This document shows positions 25,717-35,594 of a DNA stretch of 64,000 bases, piece after piece. The DNA is taken from contig MU385797.1 of the NCBI GenBank assembly GCA_022497155.1, positions 1 through 64,000 of the forward strand. Reading direction: 5' to 3'. A program made the translations under genes and the position numbers. The DNA is from Whalleya microplaca (Eukaryota; Ascomycota; Sordariomycetes; Xylariales; Xylariaceae). The number at the start of each line of letters is the position of its first letter. Positions within the stretch are counted from its first letter, which is position 1. The notes beneath the pieces were generated by a model. The model had not been told where the DNA came from. It ran no database searches and was given only the letters and a program-made list of their open reading frames with translations.

Positions 25717-25918
25717 TGTTAAATAGGCTTTACACTATAGTGTAGGTATCATGCGAACAATAAAAAGTTATAATAAAACTATATTGCTATATAATATTCT
25801 ATATACGAAAGAAAGTAAGGGAATTCCTTGTGCGGAGAAGATATGAAAATCTTTTCGCGCTAGGGTAGCTTAGTCAGCTACCCCTAATCGCACGGCTAAA
25901 TTAAACGTTATTCCAACA
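25717..25918. mobile_element. Solo LTR, 202 bp, lightly mutated
   Basis: It begins TGTTAAATAG and ends TTCCAACA, and is flanked by TTTAT on both sides (25712-25716 and 25919-25923). Its base composition is clearly more balanced than the surroundings, so it arrived after most of the RIP in this block or was too short to be targeted. It contains a perfect 14-bp palindrome TACACTATAGTGTA. No internal element is present, so this is a recombination product. I see no other copy in the window. Confidence 0.78.
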
Positions 25919-25923
25919 TTTAT

Positions 25924-26260
25924 AATACTATTAAAAAAAACTCGACTTTTATTATAGCTAACTATATATTAGAATTAAAAATATTTAAATTAGGTCGGAA
26001 AAATATAAATAATAAAAAGCTTAATAATTTTTTAGTTTTAATTTATTAGCCGGAACGTAACTAATTAAATACTAATAAGTTATAATAAAGCTAGTTTTTA
26101 ATAATATTTAATTACTTATAATTATTTCAATATTATTTTATTATATTAAAACTTACTTTTATAAATAGCTATAATATAATTAGTTAATATTTTAATTTCT
26201 TATATAAAACTTAATAAGACTAAGTTTTTTTCGTAAGAATTTTATAAAAGTCTTACGTAT
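25924..26260. other. RIP-degraded spacer up to the gene island
   Basis: The last strongly AT-rich stretch before composition changes near 26.26 kb. No gene or motif seen. Confidence 0.5.
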
Positions 26261-26264
26261 TTTT

Positions 26265-26405
26265 TAATTTATAGGTGGGACTATTATAAGTAGTCCCATT
26301 AATTTTTATTGGTCCTATAGGACTCTTATGGGAAAAAAAAATTCCTATGGGAGTCTTACGGGACTATGGGACTAATCCTATGGGTGGGACTTGTATAGGT
26401 CTACC
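26265..26405. repeat. Cluster of GGGACT/AGTCCC inverted repeats at the compartment border
   Basis: The stretch contains GTGGGACT facing AGTCCCAT, then TCCTATAGGACT and several TATGGGA/TCCTATGGGA arms around an A-rich loop. Several overlapping hairpins could form. It sits exactly where AT-rich DNA gives way to balanced DNA. It could be the end of a small inverted-repeat transposon; I see no coding sequence or clear target duplication. Confidence 0.5.
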
Positions 26406-26870
26406 CCCAAGGGCTCTAGATACACTTAGACTTAGACTTTACAATAATCAACGGGTATTCATCCTATATCTTTGATAGTAGGGACTCTATCTTTACCCAC
26501 ATGTTATTATTAAAAGGTGCTTTGTTGTTGCTCAAATAGATGAGGCATCTTCGTGCAAGTTTCCATTGATTCCCCACTGATTTTACTGTTGATATTTCTG
26601 TAGGGGTAGCGCCATCGGACTTTCACAAAGTCAGAGGTGAGAGTAGCCCTCTACTAGGAGGTCTACAGCCAAGGAGCCTTCCTGACTCCGTCCTGTCCAT
26701 CTTAAGACGGCGATGTTACATCTTGTGGCACATTACACACCTCATCGTTCCCATGAAACTAAGCCCCTAAGGCACTTTAGGCAACCCTTCCTGCTTGAGC
26801 ATCCGAGTTTTTTCCTTTCTGTAATGTGGATGATCATCACCGAGGCTCTCCCAAACAACAGTTTTATAAG

Positions 26871-27043
26871 GAATTGCATGCATTAAACTGCCAGAACATT
26901 GGAAGTATGACCGCTGTGACGTGTATATACAATTCTCGGTCATCGGAGTTGAAAAGCGCAAGTTTTATGAGGCTTTACCTAAGGCCTTCCCGGGCCTGAA
27001 AGATGAGCCCATCCTGTATCATTGTCACGATGTAAGCGTGTGA
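26871..27043 (+). pseudogene. Exon-like remnant of an unknown gene
   Basis: An open stretch, protein-like in composition, reads KLPEHWKYDRCDVYIQFSV and later GLKDEPILYHCHD. On the left it begins just after an ATAAG that could be a splice acceptor, because the same frame has a stop directly before it. On the right the GATGTAAGC at 27029-27037 offers a consensus donor; if unspliced, the frame ends at TGA 27041-27043. No plausible start exon was found. I do not recognise the family. It may be a leftover exon of a gene destroyed by the neighbouring transposons. Confidence 0.3.
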
Positions 27044-28159
27044 GATAGCAAAGGAATACAGTTACATGCGGAACTAACTAAAATTTTGTTCTTCGAAACA
27101 AATTACACACTGCTATGGGAGAACTAAATGTAGAAAGCAGACTACGTACTCTTGAAACCGCAAGCTAAGAATCATGCCTAGTTTACCAAGTCGAAAACCT
27201 TAAGAACATATGAACCCTGGATGTTTCTAGTATAGACTTAAATTGAAATATAAAATTTTCACGCTTTATATTTTCTATGACCTTCCAATTAGGAAGCAGC
27301 TTTATTATTGTCACAAAGTAATGTCGTTATTGCCGACACAATCAAAACGCTTCATATAACACGTGACAGTTAGGTACTTAATAATGTGACTTCGATGAAA
27401 TATTCACCCTCTCCACTCCTTATGAACTAATAATATTACATATTCTTAGACACATCATCACATAATGGCAAGCCAGAGTAACCGGTTTTATAGTACGTTT
27501 ATTAATATATTATATTTCTAAGATGATTAATATTGGGTTAACTGCGGTTAAATATACTCAGATTATGAGTATTATGGTGGTTATTATCAAAGGAGTACTA
27601 TCACCAGAGTCATAAGTTGTATACAGCTACCCTAATTACTAGTTACCATGGTCGGAAAGGGCTTTAGCCCTTACATGCTTGAAAATGAGGTGTGGAAGAC
27701 AAAATAGGTTCCTTTGTAATACCCCTACCAATCAATATAAATATATTGTGCAGATGTACTTATAGGCTAGCTAGCAGCTCCTTTGTTAAGCTACATTGTC
27801 TTTGTCTACAATTTGCGACAACTGTACAGGATTTTCTATTCTAAACGACATCATTCTACGGAACAATGGTGTTTGAACATGTCTAACATGTATTAAGGTT
27901 TAATAATGAAACGACTCTGTTGTATCAATAGTTTCTTATCCAGTATCCTCTTGTGGGCAGGAGGAGGTTGCCACGTTTCGGGGAACGCCCCATACAAATA
28001 TATAAAAGTACGATACTCCCTCTCGAAAAGTAAGAATACAATTGGCATTTTTAGCAACACACACACATACACACATAATACACAGAACACCAATCTAAGC
28101 TTCTACGCACTAAACACTGGCCTAACCCACCAACTTGCAAGCCATAGTAAATTGCCAAG
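27044..28159. other. Intergenic region upstream of the 28.2-kb gene
   Basis: Balanced composition, no convincing gene. It includes one copy (27568-27631) of a short diverged repeat also found at 33440-33522. A CA-rich microsatellite (28058-28092) lies just ahead of the next start codon and is probably in its 5' untranslated region. Small open frames here on both strands look like chance. Confidence 0.5.
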
Positions 28160-28885
28160 ATGTGTGTCGACCTCGAAAAAGCCACTTTCACTAAGTGTGG
28201 TCACCAACCCCTTTACTTCGCCTGCAAAACGAGATTCTGTCTCTTTGATATGCCACCAAAAGGCTTTCATATGGCGCATACCATCTTCAATACTTACGAA
28301 GAGTTCTGCCCGGAATGTTCCATCCGAAACGCCGCAAAGACGAGAGGCCTGAAAGGCAAGGAACTTCGTGAGCATGTTGCAACCGAGTACTCCAAGACAA
28401 GCGATTCGGCCTCGGAGGCTCAGGGCAAACTGCTAGACCACAAATTCAGGGAAACTGAAAAATGTCTCACAAAAGAAGAGATCTCTAAGCTCAACCCGCT
28501 CATCAAGACCCGAATTCAGGCTTGCTTGGGGAAGAAATTAGACGCCAATGCCAAGTATGTCCTTCTTGACACTATTCTATATCTCCCCGACTATCTAGAC
28601 AAACAAGACTTCGTGACCTTCTTTGCCTCGCACTACGGAGTTCCCAGTGGAGACCAGAATAAGTTCTCAGCACAGCAAGAAAGAGATGACCTGTTTGACC
28701 GGGCCCGTAAGGCGCGTCTTTCCGGTGCACTCAATGAGGGTTTCAAATTGGGGCCCACAGTGAGACGCGAGCAACGAAATGAGCGACAGGCGCGACAGGC
28801 AAGACAAGCTCAAGAGGCCATAACTAAGGCTAAGGACGATACTTTTCAGCAGGACGAGACCAACCCAAACGGAGTTCAGGCTTAG
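28160..28885 (+). CDS. Hypothetical protein with N-terminal Cys/His cluster, 241 aa
   Basis: Single-exon gene of unknown function. The N-terminus has a zinc-ligand-like arrangement (Cys2, Cys13-Gly-His15, Cys22, Cys27, then Cys50-Pro-Glu-Cys53), a pattern seen in many uncharacterised fungal proteins that begin with a C...CGH motif. The middle (about 85-200) is rich in charged residues and probably helical. The C-terminal part from about 200 has an Arg/Gln/Ala repeat (RQARQARQAQ) that may form a coiled coil. No signal peptide or membrane segment is visible, so it is probably nuclear or cytosolic. The start ATG follows CCAAG and is the first in the frame. Codon use and the strong frame support a real gene; the function is not inferable. 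Confidence 0.75.
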   Translation: MCVDLEKATFTKCGHQPLYFACKTRFCLFDMPPKGFHMAHTIFNTYEEFCPECSIRNAAKTRGLKGKELREHVATEYSKTSDSASEAQGKLLDHKFRETEKCLTKEEISKLNPLIKTRIQACLGKKLDANAKYVLLDTILYLPDYLDKQDFVTFFASHYGVPSGDQNKFSAQQERDDLFDRARKARLSGALNEGFKLGPTVRREQRNERQARQARQAQEAITKAKDDTFQQDETNPNGVQA

Positions 28886-29369
28886 AGTCGAGTGAATGTG
28901 CCAATATCCAAAAACCTGATAATCTGGCGACAATGTTGGGTGATAACTTAGCCTAGGATCATCATTAATTGGGACTAAGTTCCTTTTTGGCATGGCCATA
29001 CTCTAATGTGAATAATATAACAATATACTGAGAATCATTGTTCCAAGCAGTGATATGTCTAATATGACTAACTACATTGAAAGGGGTTTCAGACAGGTAT
29101 TAAAATTCACAATAAGCACCACCCCTAGTACCTAATATAACAAGTTAATTTCAATGTCATTCTATTTTTACAGGTAATGTATTGTTATAATAGGGGTGGT
29201 AGTTGCGCGTTTTATCATAAAGTATAGAGCTCTGCTAAATAATGCTACTAAGTGCTTAGTATTTAAGAGAGATTTTCTGACTTTCCGAGAGGGATCACTT
29301 AAATAGTTATAACACCTAATGAACTACTTGATATTACGGCAGTACTCGAGTGGCAGTTTTATATATAGT
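28886..29369. other. Intergenic region with a short inverted repeat
   Basis: No gene seen. Around 29119-29203 an arm CACCACCCCTA...AATATAACA faces TGTTATAATAGGGGTGGTA, giving an imperfect 20-bp inverted repeat about 85 bp across, possibly a tiny foldback element. Confidence 0.45.
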
Positions 29370-29374
29370 AACTG

Positions 29375-29568
29375 TGTCACGATAATAGGGGTATTAAAGA
29401 TCTCTTTTAAGCCTATGGATCTCGGAGCAATATTGCTCCGAGATCCATAGGCTTAAAAAGAGATCTTCTGTAACTAGAAGATCCTTCGGATCTTAGATCT
29501 TTACACAATTTTACTAGAGTGATCACGGCAGCACCTATAAGATCTTTGCACACACTGTAACTGTGATA
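29375..29568. mobile_element. Solo LTR of the element E family, 194 bp, unmutated
   Basis: It starts TGTCACGATAATAGGGG and ends ACTGTGATA, with AACTG duplicated at 29370-29374 and 29569-29573. Its length (194 bp) equals that of both LTRs of element E, to which it aligns in reverse orientation. It shows little sign of RIP, so it serves as the reference for the family. At 29405-29458 it contains a perfect 54-bp palindrome, which extends further with a one-base bulge. Confidence 0.88.
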
Positions 29569-29573
29569 AACTG

Positions 29574-30460
29574 TGATATTTATCGATAAACTGAAATACT
29601 TCCAATTGATTGCTCCCGATTTCTTGCATACTAAAGCTCTATAACCCCATATGGCTTTTTTAAAAGTTTATAAAGAACATAGTCCTACTTAAGATTGTTT
29701 CCGTAAAAGTAACAACTTTTCCCAACTTTTAAGTTGAATATACAACTCGACGATATGGTATTCAGGAAGACGACTCGATACGACCGTCAATATAGATGGA
29801 ACGCCGCGCATATGGATGTAACAGGGGTTTCGATAAGCGACTACATTTATTGAACTGTGAACTCGTAAATGCACTGCACAGATTAGAAAGGAAAACGGGT
29901 AGCCGCCCAATAAGGCTTGAGCTATTATCTTACATGAGGTGAAATGCATACCAAGTCTCTTGCTGGTATTTATTCATACCTACACCTCAACTACACTAAC
30001 ATTGACCTAGAGGGTCTCGAGCATTCTTAAGCGGAATACCCACCATGATCTATGGAGCAGCAGTGCTACCCCCCTGCATTAAGTCCAGATCTCCCAGCTA
30101 AACTTTATCAAAGCACTTCGTATCAAGACTTTATTAAAACTTAATTAGATGGCCTGCCCAATTCAGTCTAGACAATGTAGCATTTGCAAAGGATGCGCGG
30201 GAGATCACCCCGGACTTGGCAAGTCAAATGCATTTAATATGACCGGGATTTAGATTACGGGCAAGTCGGCCTGACGGGAACGAGCTTCAAAATGCTTGGG
30301 CGGTGTAACGAATACTACCTTGGGCAGCACGCGATTGGAATATGTAATTCCCATGCCACCCGCTTTCGTTCTTTAACCCTCGTGCAACTCCGCTCGAAGA
30401 AGTTGAGGGATTCCTCGGTCAAGCTAGGATACGGAGCTACGCGAATCTACGAGGCCTATC
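29574..30460. other. Intergenic region and promoter side of the peptidase gene
   Basis: No gene recognised. The only notable open stretches (for example 29689-29949, minus, and 30292-30504, plus) lack protein-like features, and the second overlaps the real gene in another frame. Confidence 0.5.
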
Positions 30461-32311
30461 ATGCTTTCTGTTCTTGTCCTCTTCGCGTCAGCCGCTACGG
30501 CTAAGGTGATGCACAGTCTTCCATTCGTCCCTAAGGGTTGGACAGAGCTTCGCCAAGCATTGCCTGAGGAATTGATCACCTTGCGCGTTGCCCTCCCACA
30601 GCAACACGAGGCGGCATTAGAGCAAGCCGTGCTTGAGATCTCAACTCCAGGACATTCCAATTATGGAATGCATATGTCGCGTGACGAGCTTCGGGCGTAT
30701 ACAGCCCCAACTGAAAAGTCTGTCTCGTCTGTGGTCAACTGGCTGGCACAGAGCGGCATTACATCCGTCGTGAAGAACGACTGGATCACCTTCACGACAA
30801 ACGTGGAGACCGCCAATGAGCTGCTCAGCACAAGTTTCGCTTGGTATCAGTACGAAGCGGGAGGTGATCCTAAACTCCGGACGCTTGCATATAGCATTCC
30901 CGATGAGCTCGCTGGGAACATTGACCTAATTCAACCGACCACGCGATTCGGCCAGCTAGGCGCCAAAAAATCAACAATATTTGACATGCAGCTTCTTGAA
31001 CCTGTAAAGGAGGACGTTGACGCCAATCTTGCTGCCAGTGCCGCCGAGTGTAACACTTCCAGAATAACGCCGGCTTGTCTCAAGTCTTTATACAATATCC
31101 AGTACACTGCATCGCCAGAGGGAAACTTGGTGGCGTTTAGCTCTTACCTAGAAGAATATGCTCGGTATTCAGACCTCGAGTCTTTTGAAACGCAATGGTT
31201 ACCAGAGGCTACTGGTCAAAACTTCAGTGTTGAGTTGGTTAACGGTGGTCTAAATGACCAAAATAGCAGTGATGACAGTGGTATGCCCTGACCTTTCAAC
31301 TCGCCCCTCCGCTCCTGCTATTGCTAACCTCTAAAAGGCGAGGCGAATCTCGATGTTCAGTACGTGCTCGCCATTAGTAATCCTGTTCCAATCCTCGAGT
31401 ATAGCACTGCTGGTCGTGGGTAAGTAATTTGCAGTAAAGCACTAGCCTCTCTTTTTACTAACAAGCAAAGGCCACTTGTTCCCACCCAAGACCAGCCTGG
31501 TCCATCAAGCAATGAGCCTTATCTCGAGTTCTTAACCTATCTTCTCGACCAGGACGACGCAGCTTTGCCGCAAACCCTCTCAACCTCGTATGGAGAAGAA
31601 GAGCAGTCTGTGCCTGAAGAGTACGCTTTGAAGGTCTGCAATATGTTCATGCAGCTCGGTGCCCGAGGTGTCAGTGTTTTGTTCTCGTCCGGAGACTCTG
31701 GGCCGGGGGGTTCGTGCGTGAGAGAGTCGGACAACGAACCATATTTCCAGCCCACGTTCCCCGGAGCCTGCCCTTACATCACATCAGTTGGTGCAACCCA
31801 CAATATTAACCCCGAACAAGCCGTGAGTTTCTCCAGTGGTGGCTTTAGCACGTATCATGCCCAGCCGTCATGGCAGAGTGAGGCAGTGAATGCATATCTC
31901 GAGTCGATTGGTGATACTTACTCAGCGTACTTCAACGGATCCAACCGAGCCTTCCCTGATGTAGCTGCGCAAGGGGCCCTCTTCGCAGTTGTTGATAAGG
32001 GTAGAAACGCACTCTTGTCGGGCACGAGTGCTTCGTCTCCGGTTTTCGCTGGAGTAATTGCTCTCCTGAATGCTGCTCGAAAGAGCCAGGGAGATCCGCC
32101 GCTAGGGTTTTTGAACCCTTGGCTTTATAACAACAGCGCTGCTTTTACAGATATCACAGCAGGCTATGGGAGTGGCTGTACTGGTAATTCCGACTTCAGA
32201 AATGGTGCAAGATGGAACGCCACCGCAGGATGGGATCCAGTCACTGGGCTTGGTACACCCGATTTTGGAAAGTTACTTGCCGCTGCTGCCCCCGGGGTTG
32301 AGAACGCTTAG
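30461..32311 (+). CDS. Secreted tripeptidyl-peptidase, S53 (sedolisin) family, 580 aa
   Basis: A secreted acid serine peptidase that removes tripeptides from protein N-termini, probably in the medium or vacuole. Exons are 30461-31280, 31338-31419 and 31471-32311; the introns are 57 and 51 nt with GTATGC and GTAAGT donors and CTAAC branch sites. The joined frame is exact. Residues 1-14 form a signal peptide, and about 20-165 is the S53 pro-domain ([13 protein letters not shown]). The catalytic set is complete: Glu275 and Asp279 in GEANLDVQY, oxyanion Asp376 in SSGDSG, and Ser487 in SGTSASSP. The calcium-site region near the C-terminus ([21 protein letters not shown]) is present. The length is normal for fungal members. 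The gene looks intact. It lies beside the tailoring cluster but need not belong to it. Confidence 0.95.
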
Positions 32312-33940
32312 AAACATTAATCACTACAGCGAAGTCTTTTCCGGAATTAGAAAATAGTCAAAATAATTGAGATATCAATGCCAGACTATCACGACAGTGT
32401 ACAAATATGAATCCCTAGTGGCTTGAACCCACGGATGTAGAATAAATACAGACGCGATCTACTGCAGCCTCGAGAGGTGTGTAGATGTCGTAGGGGGTTT
32501 GTTATCATTACACTGATAAACTGAATAGCAATGGGGGGTATTAAGTTAGCTACCCACCATGACAGATAATATCAATATGTGTACATGCCCCCCCCCCAAA
32601 AAAAAAAAAAATCCCGTCCTCATTCTGTCCATCTAGAGCAGCATTCGTGACACGATGTTCATGACACGGTACAGGTAATAATAGAGTAATACAGTGTCAC
32701 GATAATAGGGGTATTAAAGATCTCTTTTAAGCCTATGGATCTCGGAGCAATAATGATCTTCTAAGTAACTAGAAGATCCTTCGGATCTTAGACATTTACA
32801 CAATTTTACTAGAACTTGTTGAATGCAGGGTGAAACTAGGAGTGGTGAAACCCCTTTATATGTGTACAGGCTCCATCTGGTAGCCCGTATAGTAATTAGA
32901 GGTCTCAGCCCAGTCTTAGCATATACCGCTCGCCATATCTATTCACATCAATGCGCTGATGCATCGAAAGCTATAGTCCGACCTTGGCCTATTCTGTAAT
33001 CCATATAATTGCCCAAAGCTTAACCAATAAGGAGGCCATTCACCAACGTCTGATACTAATTTTCCAAGATCACAGTCTAGGAATCCATGACGTCGAATCC
33101 TGGGATATTATTTATCGATATGAGCCCATATAACGAATAAGAAGCGTATAAATTGCTAAGATTACAGTGATAGCAGCTAGGTATAAAGCGGAGCTAGTGA
33201 CTTAGCTCCATCCATCAGGCACTACAAGTATGTAGCTATTCTCTGCCCCTGTTTGTAGCTTTGTTCATAGAATTAGAACCTCTATTAGACTCGATATATT
33301 TGAGTGGTCCCGTCTTCCTTGTCGGTAGTTCTTCTCAATGCAGGACTGTTCAAAACCAGTGAAGAAGGCTGCCCTAGGAGGGTTTTAGCTTTAACTTAAG
33401 GATGACATTTCATTACCTAGTAGCGATGAAATAGATGTAGGTTATGAGTGTCATAGTAGTTATTATTAGGGAAGTATAATCACTAGAGTCCTTAGGGGAA
33501 GAGCCTCCAATATATACAGCCACAGCTTGTAGGGCGTCCCAGCCACCTGGATTAGCGACCCCTATTCCGACACGAATAACTAAAGACTGAACCTCTGGAG
33601 TACGTACCTACATGACATCCAATTCGTGCTAGTTGAGTTATACTGATGAATCAGGGTTTTAAGGCTGAAGCCAATAATTAATTTGAAGGTGTAGGAAGAT
33701 GATGGGAATGGCGTAGTATATATTATGAAGACTATAATCTGGGGTGGTGGTGTGAACTTTTGTCAAGAAACTGGTCCACTGACTACGAACTGGACACTTC
33801 CTTGTCGCTTTTATACTCTACCTAGCGTACTGCAAATAACAACCCATGCCGTCTCCCAATACATATTTTGTTTATTATGTTGTGATATTCTACAGTGAAT
33901 ACTAATCTCGTGTGGCCGGGCCATCGGATGGCCAAACTTC
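32312..33940. other. Intergenic region between peptidase and FAD monooxygenase
   Basis: No gene seen. It contains a homopolymer junction of ten C followed by fourteen A (32588-32611), a truncated LTR copy (32695-32813) and the second copy of a short diverged repeat (33440-33522). The peptidase and monooxygenase genes converge on this region. Confidence 0.5.
32695..32813. repeat. Truncated LTR of the element E family
   Basis: It starts TGTCACGATAATAGGGG exactly like the solo LTR at 29375 and runs through the first arm of the palindrome up to CTCGGAGCAATA. It then resumes at GATCTTCT, so the second arm is deleted. It stops after TTTTACTAGA, lacking the last 60 or so bases. No target duplication can be assigned. 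Confidence 0.75.
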
Positions 33941-35594
33941 CTAATCCCAATTTCCAGATCCCATCTTTACGGTGGCATTTGCTACCTCATCCATCATGTC
34001 ATCGATGTTCCATGGCTCATACTTATATCCTGGAGGGTAATTCGGTGGCACAGTGTCAACCTTATCATGAGGGATCCCCCTCCTAATGGTTTCCATCATC
34101 TTTTCATAGTTCTCAAGAGTATACGACTCAGGGTCGTGCTTCCAAACCCAGCTTGGATGCTTTGGTTGTGCTAGCTTAGGGTTGTACTTGACCTTCTCCC
34201 AATCAGTGTGTTGAAGAAGTTCAGCATTGATGAATCCCATCTTTTGTGCGCATGAACATCGGATGAATCGGAATCTGACATGTGTGCGGACAGCATCTGG
34301 AACATTATTCTTTCCACCCAGCTGGAGGCACGTTGTTAATGAAATAGCATCCTCGATTGCCTGAGTTGCGCCGTTACCAGACGCAGGTAAGAAAGAATGA
34401 GCTGCGTCGCCAATTAGGACAACACGAGCCCCTGGAGACGTCCACGATGGTTGTGGATTGCGCCAGAATAGCTCGAAGTTCACAATTGTTTTAGGAGGTG
34501 TGAGTTTGATAAGCTCTTTGAACTTGGAATCCCATGGTTTATCGCCGACACCCTTGTCCATGTTGTTCAATACATCACCTGACTCGACAGTATTGTTCCA
34601 GTTCTCTTCCTCAGATCCGGTAACCTGCCTCCAATTAGTCGCTGTACCTAAACTCGGAAATGGCTAAACAGCACCCACATCATGATTCATAAGCCAAACA
34701 CAGGTGTCTGGGCGTGTCAAGATCATCCCGTATGTTCCTGGCCTACAGAGCGAAGATAATTAGCCATTCTACAATTTATAATCCAGGTGTCCTGTTGGGG
34801 ATAGGGAACTACATACCCAAGCCAAGTCCTTACGATTGGTTCATTTTCATTCTCGCCCCCCAGTTTCAAGGACTGTTTAAGCTTAGGATTCTTATCCAAG
34901 TGATGAATAGGGAAAGCTGCACGCCACATAGCTCTTCCGGAGCTAGCTGCTCGAACTTGACCGCCTACGAGCTTCTGGCACTTGGAACCTACCCCATCCG
35001 CCGCGATTACAACGTCTGCTTCGAATCGCGTGCCATCTTCCGTTACAACTCCCCCCTTCTGGCGTCCTTTGTCCTCATAGTAGTCGACAACTCGTTGGCC
35101 GAAGTGTATCTTGATACCCTGTCTTTCGACCTCATTTAGGTACATCCGGTAGATGAGCGGTCGCATCTGAAAAGCACCTGGTGGGGTATTGGGATCCATG
35201 CCTGCTTGACGTAAGCGATCCGAGACCTTCAATGGTGGAATCACCCGTTCGCCACTATGTTTGAAGGTCTCGATCCACGCATTATTCATCGAAATCAAGC
35301 TATACTCCTTAGATAGCTCTGGCCAGTGTCGGAAGAAGTTGGTTGCACTATGACCCATGAAGTACATATCGCCTAGGAAGTTAATTTAGGCACAATTTGC
35401 ACTTCGATTTTATGGCACATACCCATGGTGTTAATATCATCATGGCGCTCAAGGACGCGCACATTATGTCCCTTGCGAACTCCCTCGATGGCCGCCGTCA
35501 ACCCTGCCAGGCCAGTGCCAACAATCAGGATATCAATACCAGAAGGCGGGTATGATCCCACAGGTCTACAATCGCTGTCTATAACGGACCCCAT
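33941..35594 (-). CDS. FAD-dependent monooxygenase, salicylate-hydroxylase type, 491 aa
   Basis: A flavoprotein that would hydroxylate an aromatic or polyketide substrate using NAD(P)H and O2. Exons (minus) are 35594-35423, 35372-34817, 34742-34679 and 34624-33941. The introns are 50, 74 and 54 nt with donors GTATGT, GTATGT and GTGGGT. The 74-nt intron matters: reading through it looks like a frameshift, but splicing gives a continuous WLGPGTYGMILTRPDTCVW. Motifs: dinucleotide-binding GTGLAG at 26-31 with Glu49 closing the fold, ADG at 182-184, and the FAD-ribityl GDAAHSFLP at 336-344. No membrane segment. The start is the ATG before GSVIDSD; an upstream in-frame extension has no ATG. It is transcribed away from the P450, which lies 2.2 kb distant. 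Substrate unknown. Confidence 0.92.

Noticed and set aside
34700..34760. Apparent frameshift splitting the FAD monooxygenase gene
   Set aside because: A 74-nt intron with consensus splice sites restores the frame and the family's WLGPG motif, so the gene is intact.
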